This document shows, piece by piece, positions 9,109 to 17,641 of a stretch of DNA of 64,000 bases (position 1 is its first letter; each line of letters begins with the position of its first letter). This DNA comes from Anaerolineae bacterium (lineage in GTDB: Bacteria; Chloroflexota; Anaerolineae; Aggregatilineales; Phototrophicaceae), in NCBI GenBank assembly GCA_022822305.1, contig JAJEBY010000002.1, positions 62,001-126,000 on the forward strand. Direction: 5' to 3'. Below the pieces are notes generated by a model. It was not told where the DNA came from. It did no database searches and worked only from the letters and a program-made list of their open reading frames with translations. The position numbers and the translations under genes were made by a program.

Positions 9109-9181
9109 CAGGGAAGAAAGGACTCGAACCTTTAACCTTGTGCTCCAAAGGCACCTGCTCTGCCGATTGAGCTACTTCCCT
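9109..9181 (-). tRNA. tRNA-Gln (TTG)
   Basis: The cloverleaf reads on the minus strand: a 7-bp acceptor (A1-U72), D stem GCTC/GAGC, anticodon loop CTTTGGA giving anticodon TTG, and T arm AAAGG-TTCGAGT-CCTTT, with discriminator G73. The top of the anticodon stem (27-43) is a G-A mismatch. CCA is not encoded. Read on the plus strand the loop would suggest a Trp anticodon, but the T and D arms fix the strand as minus. Confidence 0.85.
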
Positions 9182-9249
9182 AGATAACGCGACTATTCTA
9201 GCTAAATCAGCGCTTCGCTCAAGTGCGAACTTGGGGAGCGCGGCCATCG

Positions 9250-9639
9250 CTAGGCATCGTCATCGCCGGATTCAAAGTTCCGTACACCGATGGCCTCGTC
9301 GAGCGGAACCACGAAAGCGACGCCGTGATTCGGCTCAGTCAGATCGCCCATGACCGCCCGCGCTTCATCCAGGAGCATGGAGACCATGGTTGCCGGTGCC
9401 ACGGACAGCAATACGTGGTTAGTGTTTTCCATCTGGCGCAGCATAAACGCCATCACGCTGCTGACCGAGCTGGCGATATGCAGCGGAACCTCCAGGCTGT
9501 CGTGCGCGATTTTCCGCTTCAGGCTTTGCAGGCCGACACTCTTAATGATGGTGACGCCCGGCGCGCCGGCTTCCTGCCATCGGTTGGCGACTTCCATGCC
9601 ACTTTCGCTATCCGAGGTAATGAGGATGATCATTTTCAT
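9250..9639 (-). CDS. Small PII-like protein linked to a cation/proton antiporter
   Basis: A 129-residue protein. MKMIILITSD at the start, AGAPGVTIIKSVGLQS after the first helix, and a terminal GVAFVVPLDEAIGV follow the beta-alpha-beta layout of PII/GlnK-like signalling proteins, but the classical T-loop tyrosine region is not recognisable. The start is three bases after the antiporter stop, with AGGAG overlapping that stop, so both are made from one transcript. The role, if any, in sensing nucleotides or regulating the antiporter is inference. Other ferredoxin-like small proteins (CutA-like) are possible. Confidence 0.55.
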   Translation of the reverse strand: MKMIILITSDSESGMEVANRWQEAGAPGVTIIKSVGLQSLKRKIAHDSLEVPLHIASSVSSVMAFMLRQMENTNHVLLSVAPATMVSMLLDEARAVMGDLTEPNHGVAFVVPLDEAIGVRNFESGDDDA

Positions 9640-9642
9640 CTT

Positions 9643-11055
9643 TTAGTCTCCTGTGCCCGAAGCCGTGAGCTTGACTCTATCCTCGGTGTCAGATCGCCCG
9701 ATCTGGAATACCCAGCGCACCAGCGGCGGTGTCAGGACGGTGGTCAAGAGAATGACCATGAATAATGACGCGTAGAGGGAACTGCCGCTGTCGATGATAC
9801 CGTTTGACAAGCCGATGGAAATGATGATTAGCCCGACCTCGCCGCGCGATACCATGCAGACTCCAACTCGAAGCGATTCCGGAATGCTGAAGCCGCCCAT
9901 ACGCGCGCCGAATCCAGCGCCAAAAACTTTGCTGATCACCGCCATCAACAGCAAGATTAACATAAACGGCACGGCATCTAACGGAAAGGTGCTCAGGTCT
10001 GTTTCCAGCCCGACATCGACAAAAAAGATCGGGACCAGAAAGACATAGGCTATATGACTCATGGTTTGTTCGATCTCGAGTTTCATGTTGCGCTGGTGCA
10101 GCTTGCTCAAGCCTACGCCCGCGATGAAGGCGCCGGTTATAGCGGCCACGCCACCCAGGAATTCGGCGGTCCATCCGAAGAGCAAGGCGCTGATCAGCGC
10201 GAAAATCGGCACGCCATAGGATTGTGACAGTTCCGGTCGTCTGCTGATCCACTCGATGGCGCGGGGCAGCACATACCAAGCCAGCAGGAATGCGACGACA
10301 ATGTAGCCGGCCATCTGCAGGATGATGACCAGCAGCTGGCTCAAATCTCCATCCGCTTGCCCGCCGTCGGCGGCGATCACCAAGGTCAGCGACACGGCCA
10401 GGATGGCGAGCACATCATCAATTAGCGCCGTGGCCAAGAGCGCGTTGCCTTCCTTGGTGCGCAGATAGCCCAGCTCGAGCAAGACTTGCGCCGAGATGCT
10501 GACCGAAGTCGCCGCCAGAGTGACTCCCGCGAATAGCGCGGGCTGCCAGGCGTGACCCGCCGGAATGACCACAACCATGGTAAGGACGATTGGCACGACC
10601 ACACCCAAAACGCCGCCGAATACAGCCACCTTCCCGACTTTCAAAAGTTCGCTGATATGGACTTCCAGGCCGATGTTGAACATGAGCAGCAGTACGCCTA
10701 GCTCGGCGAACTCCTTCACGGTTTGCTGCAGATCTATCCCTTGCAGCAGCCCCCAATGCAGCATGTCCAGGACAGTCGGTCCCAGAACCAAGCCAACGAT
10801 AAGTTGACCAAGTACACGCGGCTGGCCCAGGCGGCGCGCCAATGCGCCACCGGTGCGGGATGCCAGCAGAATGATGCCCAGCGCGAACATCAGCGGGACA
10901 AAGGGATTGACGTTAGAGGCGTGGCCTTCAGTGGTCGCGGCGAAGATTGTGGTATGGGATACGACAGCTATCAGCGCCGCGATCATTGCCAAGCGTACGA
11001 GATGCGCTGACAGGATTCGGCTCAATCGTTTCAACGGGAACTGCCTTTCTGTCAT
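9643..11055 (-). CDS. CPA2-family cation:proton antiporter
   Basis: A Na+ or K+/H+ antiporter of the KefB/NapA (CPA2) type, an integral inner-membrane protein of about 13 helices. It has the core motif ALIDDVLAIL (the two acidic residues used in ion exchange), GVLLLMFNIGLEVH, and GAFIAGVGLS. No C-terminal TrkA-N domain is present; the protein stops soon after the last helix. With the ATG at 11055 it is 470 residues. An upstream ATG at 11091 lies on the predicted transcription start. The PII-like gene follows directly. Which cation it moves cannot be told. Confidence 0.88.
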   Translation of the reverse strand: MTERQFPLKRLSRILSAHLVRLAMIAALIAVVSHTTIFAATTEGHASNVNPFVPLMFALGIILLASRTGGALARRLGQPRVLGQLIVGLVLGPTVLDMLHWGLLQGIDLQQTVKEFAELGVLLLMFNIGLEVHISELLKVGKVAVFGGVLGVVVPIVLTMVVVIPAGHAWQPALFAGVTLAATSVSISAQVLLELGYLRTKEGNALLATALIDDVLAILAVSLTLVIAADGGQADGDLSQLLVIILQMAGYIVVAFLLAWYVLPRAIEWISRRPELSQSYGVPIFALISALLFGWTAEFLGGVAAITGAFIAGVGLSKLHQRNMKLEIEQTMSHIAYVFLVPIFFVDVGLETDLSTFPLDAVPFMLILLLMAVISKVFGAGFGARMGGFSIPESLRVGVCMVSRGEVGLIIISIGLSNGIIDSGSSLYASLFMVILLTTVLTPPLVRWVFQIGRSDTEDRVKLTASGTGD

Positions 11056-11058
11056 TGA

Positions 11059-11087
11059 TTGGATTGAATCATCTGTTTGATTATAAT
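11059..11087 (+). promoter_or_regulatory. Possible promoter of the enolase-superfamily gene
   Basis: TTGGAT (11059-11064), 17-base spacer, TATAAT (11082-11087). The -10 is perfect, the -35 weak. Transcription would start about 35 bases before the ATG at 11130. Confidence 0.45.
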
Positions 11088-11092
11088 TCATG

Positions 11093-11120
11093 ATTATATT
11101 TCGAGTAAGCGAAACGGCAA
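11093..11120 (-). promoter_or_regulatory. Promoter of the antiporter operon
   Basis: On the minus strand TTGCCG (11120-11115), 16-base spacer and TATAAT (11098-11093). It interlocks with the divergent plus-strand promoter within about 60 bases. Confidence 0.5.
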
Positions 11121-11129
11121 ATATCGCAA

Positions 11130-12278
11130 ATGAAAATCGTATCACTTGAACTCTTCACGGTCCCGCCGCGCTGGCTTTTTCTGAAGATCACGACCGACGA
11201 AGGCCTTTTCGGCTGGGGCGAGCCCATTGTCGAAGGACAGGCCGGCACTGTCCGGGGCGCTGTTGAAGATATGTCCGACTACTTGCTAGGGCGAGATCCG
11301 TTGCAGGTCGAGGATATCTGGCAGACTCTTTTTCGAGGTCGCTTCTATCGCGGCGGCCCGGTAATGATGAGCGCCATCGCCGGCGTGAATCAGGCGCTCT
11401 GGGACATCAAAGGCAAATACCATGGCGTGCCCGTATACGAGCTGCTTGGCGGCAAGGTGCGCGACCGGGTGCAAATCTATGCGGGTATCGGCGGAGACCG
11501 GCCGTCTGATGTTGTACAAGCGGCGCTGCGCTGCAAGGCTGAGGGGCTCCGGGCAGTCAAGATGGGCGCAGTAAATGAGCTCCACTACGTCGATACGTTT
11601 AAGCATATTGATGAAGCTGTGGAACGCGTGGCATCGACGCGAGAAGCCGTCGGCGATGATTTCGGCATCGCGCTGGATTTTCACGGCCGCGTCCACAAAC
11701 CGATGGCGAAACCGCTGATAAAGGCTTTGGAGCCATTTCATTTGATGTTTGTTGAGGAGCCGGTCCTGCCGCTGCATAACGAAGCGTTGCTGGATCTCAA
11801 GCGATCGACCTCGATCCCGATTGCGACCGGAGAGCGCATGTACTCGCGTTGGGACTTCAAGTCCGTCCTTGAGTCCGGCGCGGTTGACATCATCCAGCCC
11901 GATGTTTCGCATGCAGGCGGCATATCCGAACTTGCGCGCATCGCGGCGATGGCGGAGGCCTACGATGTGGCGCTGGCGCCGCACTGCCCCTTGGGCCCGA
12001 TTGCCTTGGCATCCAGTCTGCAGGTTGATGCGCTAGCCTACAACGCCCTGATACAAGAGCAAAGCTTGGGCTTACACTATAACCAAGCCGCGGATTTGCT
12101 CGACTATCTCGCTGATAAGTCTGTTTTTGACTATCAGGACGGCTATGTCCGCGTGCCTACCGGGCCTGGACTGGGAATCGAAATCGATGAAGAAAAAGTG
12201 AGATCAGCGAATGACCATGGTCTTCGCTGGCGCAATCCTCTGTGGCGCAGGAAAGACGGCTCGATTGCGGAATGGTAG
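11130..12278 (+). CDS. dgoD: Enolase-superfamily dehydratase, D-galactonate dehydratase type
   Basis: Predicted to dehydrate D-galactonate to 2-keto-3-deoxy-galactonate. The 382-residue length equals that of the classical DgoD. The N-terminal capping domain contains FGWGEPIVEGQ. The barrel has the metal-ligand series ALDFHGR, MFVEEP and IATGERM, and the catalytic histidine segment LAPHCPLGPIALA. It is divergent from the antiporter operon. No sugar-acid kinase or aldolase adjoins it, so the exact sugar acid is inferred from family resemblance alone. Confidence 0.82.
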   Translation: MKIVSLELFTVPPRWLFLKITTDEGLFGWGEPIVEGQAGTVRGAVEDMSDYLLGRDPLQVEDIWQTLFRGRFYRGGPVMMSAIAGVNQALWDIKGKYHGVPVYELLGGKVRDRVQIYAGIGGDRPSDVVQAALRCKAEGLRAVKMGAVNELHYVDTFKHIDEAVERVASTREAVGDDFGIALDFHGRVHKPMAKPLIKALEPFHLMFVEEPVLPLHNEALLDLKRSTSIPIATGERMYSRWDFKSVLESGAVDIIQPDVSHAGGISELARIAAMAEAYDVALAPHCPLGPIALASSLQVDALAYNALIQEQSLGLHYNQAADLLDYLADKSVFDYQDGYVRVPTGPGLGIEIDEEKVRSANDHGLRWRNPLWRRKDGSIAEW

Positions 12279-12463
12279 CCAACTGATGTAACATAGTGTT
12301 ATCCAGTGGGCTTGGGAGACGAAAACGATGGCGCCGCAGTTTGCTGGGCAATGCGGCAGATGGCAACGCGCAGGTGAATTGCTTCCGCGTTTATTCCTTC
12401 TTAAATTGGCACTCATGGGACACCGCTAGTATGAAAGCAGGCGATGCAGCCAAAGGGGGAACC

Positions 12464-13144
12464 ATGGCGGGTGAGCGTATACTCATCATCGAGGACGAGG
12501 AACGTATCGCACAGTTTGTCGAACGGGGGATGATATACGAAGGATTCCGCGTCAGCGTGGCGCGAGACGGCAAGTCCGGACTTGATTTCGCGAGAGACAA
12601 TCCTCCTGATCTCGTGATACTGGATTGGATGCTGCCCGGGCTAGATGGATTGGAAGTATGCAAACGCCTGCGCGCAGCCAGCGGCGTCGCGATCTTGATG
12701 CTGACGGCCAAGGATGACGTCAGAGACCGCGTAGAAGGCTTGGAAGCCGGCGCCGATGACCATTTGGTCAAGCCTTTCTCGATCGATGAGTTGATCGCGC
12801 GCGTTCGGGCTTTGCTACGCCGGGCGACGAAGGCCTCACAGCCGGAAGTTTTGCGATTTGTTGATCTCGCTCTGGATACGGGCACGCATCGCGCCTTTCG
12901 TGACAAGCGCGCGATCGATCTGACCACGAAGGAGTATGAACTGCTCGAGTTATTCATGCGCAACCCGCGCCAGGTGCTAACACGCGATGTCATCTTCGAT
13001 CGCGTGTGGGGGTACGACTTCGGCGGCGAGAGCAACATCATTGAGGTTTACGTGCGCTACCTGCGTCAGAAGACGGAGCAAGAGGGCGAAAACCGACTAA
13101 TTCACACGGTTCGCGGCGTGGGGTATGTTATGCGAGAGGAATAG
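12464..13144 (+). CDS. OmpR/PhoB-family response regulator
   Basis: A 226-residue DNA-binding response regulator. The receiver domain (1-120) has the acidic pair in IIEDEER, the phospho-accepting D54 in VILDWMLPG, and the conserved lysine in LVKPFS. The C-terminal winged helix (130-226) ends with the usual [13 protein letters not shown]. The ATG at 12464 is chosen because AAAGGGGGA (12452-12460) sits just before it; an in-frame ATG at 12431 lacks a site. The cognate kinase starts seven bases after its stop. The signal and target genes are unknown. Confidence 0.93.
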   Translation: MAGERILIIEDEERIAQFVERGMIYEGFRVSVARDGKSGLDFARDNPPDLVILDWMLPGLDGLEVCKRLRAASGVAILMLTAKDDVRDRVEGLEAGADDHLVKPFSIDELIARVRALLRRATKASQPEVLRFVDLALDTGTHRAFRDKRAIDLTTKEYELLELFMRNPRQVLTRDVIFDRVWGYDFGGESNIIEVYVRYLRQKTEQEGENRLIHTVRGVGYVMREE

Positions 13145-13151
13145 TCTATAG

Positions 13152-14582
13152 ATGGGATTCCGGACAAAGGTAACCCTATTATACGTTGGCTTTCTTACGC
13201 TCATCATTATTGCCATGAGCGCGGCGATTGTTGGCGTTGTGCGCCCTACAGTTATCGCATCGATCGACAAGAGTCTGCGGAGCGTAACGGAGACGGTTCG
13301 ACCCAACATTCACGTCGTCTCTGCAACACAGCCCGATAGTGTCGGGGCGGCCATTCATATCCTAGGCGATGAGTTCTTGCGCATGCCTGGCATATCCGTT
13401 CAGGTCTGGCAAACTGGCAACGACAGGTCGAACGTAGATCCGCTTTTGATCGCATCCTCCCGAGACTTGGAAGGCATTGAAGAGGCGCTGGATCCGCTTT
13501 GCGTCAATCTCACGCAGGTCACCTTTTCTGACGTATCACCTCAGTTCTCGCTGAACGCCATGCCGCTTCGTGTAATGACACATCCGATTGTGACAGCGGA
13601 CGGTCAGCACGTCGGCGTTGTGCAGGTGGCTGCTTCTGCCATGATCGTCGATGACTTGACGGACTATGTCTTGAGTCTCGTTATTGTGGTCGCTGTAGTC
13701 GGTGTGCTGATCGCTATCATTCTGGGTTGGGCGGTAGCGTACGAGGCATTGCGTCCGTTGCAGGAAATGACCGCAGCTGCCGGGCATATATCAACCTCAA
13801 ACGATCTCTCGACTCGGTTGCCAGCCGGCTTGCCCAACGATGAAATCGGCAAAGTGGCGCGGGCGTTTAATCACATGATGGCTCGGCTGGAGCGTTTGTT
13901 CGCCGTCCAGCAGAGGTTCATCGCCGATCTATCTCACGAGTTGCGCACGCCCTTAACTGCCATCCGCGGCAATTTGGACTTGGTCAAACGCTACGGCCGG
14001 GATCAAAATGCATTTGACGCCATAGAGACCGAAACCATTCGCATGACCCGCATGGTAGACGAAGTCTTATTGTTGGCGCGCGTTGACAGCGGCCACGTCG
14101 AAATGCAACTGCGGCCCCTCGATCTGGACGTATTGCTGCTGGATACCTTTAATATCCTCTTCAGCCTGGAAGAGGTCAAGGACCGAAACCTCAACGTCAA
14201 GGTCGACAAGTTAGAGAAACTTCGCGTCGTTGGTGACGCCGATCATCTGCAGTTGATGATTAGGAATGTGATCGCGAATGCGATTCGCTTCACGCCCGAT
14301 GGCGGCGAGGTTGTGCTTTCGCTTTGTTCAAGGGACGGTCGCTCCGCGCTCATCGAAGTTCAGGACAGCGGCATCGGCATAGACCAGAACGATATCACGC
14401 GCATCTTTGACCGCTTTTATCAAGTTGACAGTTCTCGCGCAAACCGCCGCAACGCATATGGCGCAGGACTGGGTCTCTCCATAGTCAAGTGGGTGGTCGA
14501 TTCGCATGACGGCGAAATCGAAGTCGAAAGCGAACTGAATCGCGGATCAACTTTTCGAATAGTCATGCCATTGGCGGACTGA
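13152..14582 (+). CDS. HAMP-domain sensor histidine kinase
   Basis: A 476-residue membrane sensor. Membrane helices lie at about 7-30 and 172-196 and flank an extracytoplasmic sensing domain of about 140 residues of no recognised type. A HAMP linker follows (197-250). The H-box FIADLSHELRTPLTAIRG has the phospho-accepting H262. The ATPase domain shows the N box (IRNVIANAIRFTPDG), G1 (VQDSGIGID), F box (IFDRFYQVD) and G2 (GAGLGLSIV). It forms an operon with the upstream response regulator. Confidence 0.93.
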   Translation: MGFRTKVTLLYVGFLTLIIIAMSAAIVGVVRPTVIASIDKSLRSVTETVRPNIHVVSATQPDSVGAAIHILGDEFLRMPGISVQVWQTGNDRSNVDPLLIASSRDLEGIEEALDPLCVNLTQVTFSDVSPQFSLNAMPLRVMTHPIVTADGQHVGVVQVAASAMIVDDLTDYVLSLVIVVAVVGVLIAIILGWAVAYEALRPLQEMTAAAGHISTSNDLSTRLPAGLPNDEIGKVARAFNHMMARLERLFAVQQRFIADLSHELRTPLTAIRGNLDLVKRYGRDQNAFDAIETETIRMTRMVDEVLLLARVDSGHVEMQLRPLDLDVLLLDTFNILFSLEEVKDRNLNVKVDKLEKLRVVGDADHLQLMIRNVIANAIRFTPDGGEVVLSLCSRDGRSALIEVQDSGIGIDQNDITRIFDRFYQVDSSRANRRNAYGAGLGLSIVKWVVDSHDGEIEVESELNRGSTFRIVMPLAD

Positions 14583-14635
14583 TGGTCCGGCTTTAGGTCT
14601 CCGATTGGTCCAGAAGACTGCTATGGCGCAAGCCT

Positions 14636-15784
14636 TTACGACAAGCGGGCCGCATCAACGGCGCCCGCGCATTTGCCCAGCAGCAGTTTTTCCACAGCCC
14701 TTTCCGCCGAGCTGGCGCCCATCGCTAGGCCATGCCCGGTGAATCCAACTGCGAATCCGACGCGCGGTTTGCCGGGTAATGCGCCGACCAAGGGCAATCC
14801 ATCCAGGCTGAATCCCATAATGCCGCTCCAGCGCTGCGCGACCGGCGCCTTCACGTCTGGGAAATACTTCGCCAGGTACGCATCCAGATAAGCCTGCACT
14901 CGTGGATTCAGGCGATCTTCAGTGGTGTCATGCTCGTCGTCCTTGTACATTTGTCGCCCGCCGCCAAGCAAAAGACGTCCATCGAAGGTGCCGCGATAAT
15001 ACATGTGGCCGTAATCGCTATATCCACAATAGGGTGTTGGATCGTGGTCAATGGGCTCGGTGACCAGGCATTGGGCGCGAGTCGGAATCACCTTGCCCAC
15101 GAAATAGGGATCAATCCGCGGTGAATAGGCGTTTGTGCAGAGCAAGACATAGCGCGCATTAAAGATGAACTGTCTGGTGTATACGCGGACAAGATTGTCA
15201 TAATCCTGCTCGATGTGATACATCTCGTTATTTGGTATTACTTCGGCGCGGCTTTGCGCCATGACGGATTTGGCCAGCAAGAACGGTTGGACGCCGGCAT
15301 CGAGCGGCTGCGCGATTCCAGAGAAATAACCGCGTCCCGACGGATCCTTGCTGTAATACTCGATGTCGATGCCGTCAGCCGATAGCGCTGCCGCCGCCAG
15401 CTCCAGTTCGGCGGCTTCTGCTTTGCTTTCCGCCAACAACATCGAGCCACAGTTGTTGAGTGGCACATCAAAGGGACTCTCGGAGATGAATTCGCGCCAA
15501 TAGGCGATGCTGCGATCGGATAGCGCCCAGATCTCGCGCGCGGTTGCATGGCCGTATTGTTCTATGGCGCGATGATAATAGGTATCCAGACCGCTGATCA
15601 TGAATCCGGCGTTGCGTCCGCTCGCGCCCAAGCCAACATCGCGCGCGTCGGTGACCACGACCTCGCGATCGTGGACTTGCCCGGCAAAATATGCCGCGGC
15701 GCCGCCAACGAGGCCCGCGCCCACCACCAAGAAATCCACATCTCGTTCAACTTGATCGACACGCTGCCAGTGGGAAACGGTCAT
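14636..15784 (-). CDS. FAD-dependent DAO-family oxidoreductase
   Basis: A 382-residue flavoenzyme of the D-amino-acid/glycine oxidase family, resembling gamma-glutamylputrescine oxidase and sarcosine-type enzymes. The FAD motif is DFLVVGAGLVGGAAAYFA, followed by GLGASGRNAGFMI, and the C-terminus has GLPLVGALPGKPRVGFAVG. The substrate is probably a primary or secondary amine or amino acid. It is divergent from an amino-acid ABC binding protein, which fits uptake and oxidation of one compound, though this is inference. Its 3' end converges with the histidine kinase gene. Confidence 0.82.
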   Translation of the reverse strand: MTVSHWQRVDQVERDVDFLVVGAGLVGGAAAYFAGQVHDREVVVTDARDVGLGASGRNAGFMISGLDTYYHRAIEQYGHATAREIWALSDRSIAYWREFISESPFDVPLNNCGSMLLAESKAEAAELELAAAALSADGIDIEYYSKDPSGRGYFSGIAQPLDAGVQPFLLAKSVMAQSRAEVIPNNEMYHIEQDYDNLVRVYTRQFIFNARYVLLCTNAYSPRIDPYFVGKVIPTRAQCLVTEPIDHDPTPYCGYSDYGHMYYRGTFDGRLLLGGGRQMYKDDEHDTTEDRLNPRVQAYLDAYLAKYFPDVKAPVAQRWSGIMGFSLDGLPLVGALPGKPRVGFAVGFTGHGLAMGASSAERAVEKLLLGKCAGAVDAARLS

Positions 15785-15956
15785 ACGCTATCCATCCGTT
15801 CTATTGACCGGCTCTTCGTGAGCGCGCTGCAAGAGCCGCGGCCGGATCGTGTCTCGCGCGCTTGCTGCGGCGACTGCAGGTTAAGACTTCGTCAATTCAT
15901 GGCTGACCGCCTCGATGATAACCCTTGGACGCCAGATGTCAAATTTGCACGGAACT

Positions 15957-15986
15957 TTGTCGACGTCCCTCAAGCCGTGATAGAAT
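15957..15986 (+). promoter_or_regulatory. Promoter of the amino-acid ABC operon
   Basis: TTGTCG (15957-15962), 18-base spacer, TAGAAT (15981-15986), giving a leader of about 50 bases to the ATG at 16043. Bases 15785-16042 hold no other gene. Confidence 0.5.
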
Positions 15987-16042
15987 ATGGCTTGAACTGG
16001 AGATACAGATTTTGCTCGATCATACTTCCGGGGAGGAATGCA

Positions 16043-17533
16043 ATGCACAGACTGAAGAAGATCATTCCGATTGTAGTTATATTGCTGCTCGCCTTGCCTT
16101 CTGCGGCTGTCATCGCGGACGGGCATTTGCCGGACCTGGGCGGCCGTACCGTGACCGTTGCGGTGGAGAATGCTTATATGCCCTTCAACGTCATTGATGA
16201 GGAAACTGGCGAGGCGGTAGGCTGGGATTACGATACGCTCGGGCTCATTTGTGAGCTGGTGAATTGCGTGCCGGAATTCGTCGAAACCAGCTGGGAAGGC
16301 ATGATCGTGGCGGTGTCGAACGGCGAGTACGATATGGCGGCGGATGGCATCACCATCACCGAAGAACGGTCGCAAATCGTCGATTATTCGATCGGCTATA
16401 TCGATCTGTCGCAGAAGTTCATGGTGCGTGTCGGCGAAGATCGCTTTACCAATGCGGAAGAGTTTGTCGCGGGCGACTTCATCATCGGCGTGCAAGTGGC
16501 CACGACGAATTTCGAGGCGGCATCCGGTCTGGTCAGTGAAGATCGCATCGTCGCTTACAGCGAGTTTGGCTTCGCGGTTCAAGCGCTGATCAGCGGCGAT
16601 GTTGATGGCGTGGTCATTGATGATGTGGCCGGGCAGGGCTATACGGGGCTGAACGCGGACAAGATCAAGCTGCTGCCGGACGAACTCACCAAAGAGCAGC
16701 TCGGCTTCATTTATCCGCAAGGCTCGGATCTGGTCGAGCCTTTCAACGCCGCGCTTGACGTGATCATGGCCGACGGCCGGCTGCAAGCCATCAACGACAA
16801 ATGGTTCGGCGCCGATGAAGAAGACGAAGATATGATGCTGCCGGATCTTGAGGGGCGCACGGTCACGGTTGCGGTAGAGAACGCCTATATGCCATTCAAC
16901 GTCATTGACGAAGAGACCGGCGAAGCGGTTGGTTGGGATTACGACACGCTTGGGCTGATCTGCGAGCTGGTGAATTGCGTGCCGGAATTCGTCGAAACCA
17001 GTTGGGAAGGCATGATCGTAGCGGTGTCGAACGGCGAGTACGATATGGCGGCGGATGGCATTACCATCACCGAAGAACGATCGCAGATCGTCGATTATTC
17101 GATCGGCTATATCGATCTTTCGCAAAAGTTTATGGTGCGCGTAGGCGAAGATCGCTTTACCAATGCGGAAGAGTTTGTTGCAGGCGACTTCATCATCGGC
17201 GTGCAAGTGGCCACGACGAATTTTGAGGCGGCATCCGGCTTGGTCAGTGAAGATCGCATCGTCGCTTACAGCGAGTTTGGCTTCGCGGTACAGGCGCTGA
17301 TCAGCGGCGATGTTGACGGCGTGGTCATTGATGATGTGGCCGGGCAGGGCTATACGGGTCTGAACGCGGACAAGATCAAGCTGCTGCCGGACGAGCTCAC
17401 CAAAGAGCAGCTGGGCTTCATCTATCCGCAAGGGTCGGACCTGGTTGAGCCGTTCAACGCCGCGCTGGACGTGATCATGGCCGACGGCCGGCTGCAGGCC
17501 ATCAACGACAAGTGGTTCGGCGCGGACGCTTGA
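16043..17533 (+). CDS. Tandem-domain amino-acid ABC substrate-binding protein
   Basis: A 496-residue secreted or anchored binding protein. Residues 1-26 are a signal peptide (KK, then IIPIVVILLLALPSAA). Two SBP_bac_3 domains follow: residues 29-258 and 266-495, joined by the acidic linker EEDEDMM. The domains appear identical in protein apart from G/E at their fifth residue, while about 55 codons differ silently. Normal family members have one such domain of about 230 residues. The ATG at 16043 follows GGGGAGGA. A strong terminator separates it from the permease gene. Family members bind polar amino acids. Confidence 0.9.
   Translation: MHRLKKIIPIVVILLLALPSAAVIADGHLPDLGGRTVTVAVENAYMPFNVIDEETGEAVGWDYDTLGLICELVNCVPEFVETSWEGMIVAVSNGEYDMAADGITITEERSQIVDYSIGYIDLSQKFMVRVGEDRFTNAEEFVAGDFIIGVQVATTNFEAASGLVSEDRIVAYSEFGFAVQALISGDVDGVVIDDVAGQGYTGLNADKIKLLPDELTKEQLGFIYPQGSDLVEPFNAALDVIMADGRLQAINDKWFGADEEDEDMMLPDLEGRTVTVAVENAYMPFNVIDEETGEAVGWDYDTLGLICELVNCVPEFVETSWEGMIVAVSNGEYDMAADGITITEERSQIVDYSIGYIDLSQKFMVRVGEDRFTNAEEFVAGDFIIGVQVATTNFEAASGLVSEDRIVAYSEFGFAVQALISGDVDGVVIDDVAGQGYTGLNADKIKLLPDELTKEQLGFIYPQGSDLVEPFNAALDVIMADGRLQAINDKWFGADA
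16127..16816 (+). repeat. Tandem repeat copy 1 (binding domain 1)
   Basis: 690 bases encoding 230 residues. The matching copy begins 711 bases downstream. Confidence 0.95.
16838..17527 (+). repeat. Tandem repeat copy 2 (binding domain 2)
   Basis: 690 bases, direct repeat of 16127-16816 with one amino-acid change and about 55 silent codon changes by hand alignment. Differences are dense in the first 45 codons and sparse in several later blocks. Confidence 0.95.
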
Positions 17534-17576
17534 GCCGAGCAACGCCGAGCACAAGCCTAGCAATTGCATACAATCC

Positions 17577-17610
17577 AGTGGGACAGGCGATATGCCCTGT
17601 CCCACTTTCA
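17577..17610 (+). terminator. Intrinsic terminator between binding protein and permease
   Basis: AGTGGGACAGG (17577-17587) pairs perfectly with CCTGTCCCACT (17596-17606), followed by TTCATTT. Its position inside an ABC operon fits partial termination that yields more binding protein than permease. Confidence 0.8.
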
Positions 17611-17641
17611 TTTGAGCCTAAGAGATTTCCTAGGGTGAATC

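Noticed and set aside
9109..9181. Reading the tRNA on the plus strand as tRNA-Trp (CCA loop)
   Set aside because: D and T arms fit only the minus strand, where the anticodon is TTG (Gln).
16127..17527. Direct repeats as a mobile element or CRISPR-like array
   Set aside because: Only two long copies in one reading frame with an encoded linker; no short spaced repeats or transposase.
15881..17611. Long minus-strand open frame of 576 codons opposite the tandem binding protein
   Set aside because: It is the antisense shadow of a strongly biased gene. It repeats with the same period as the plus-strand repeat and has no domain or ribosome site.
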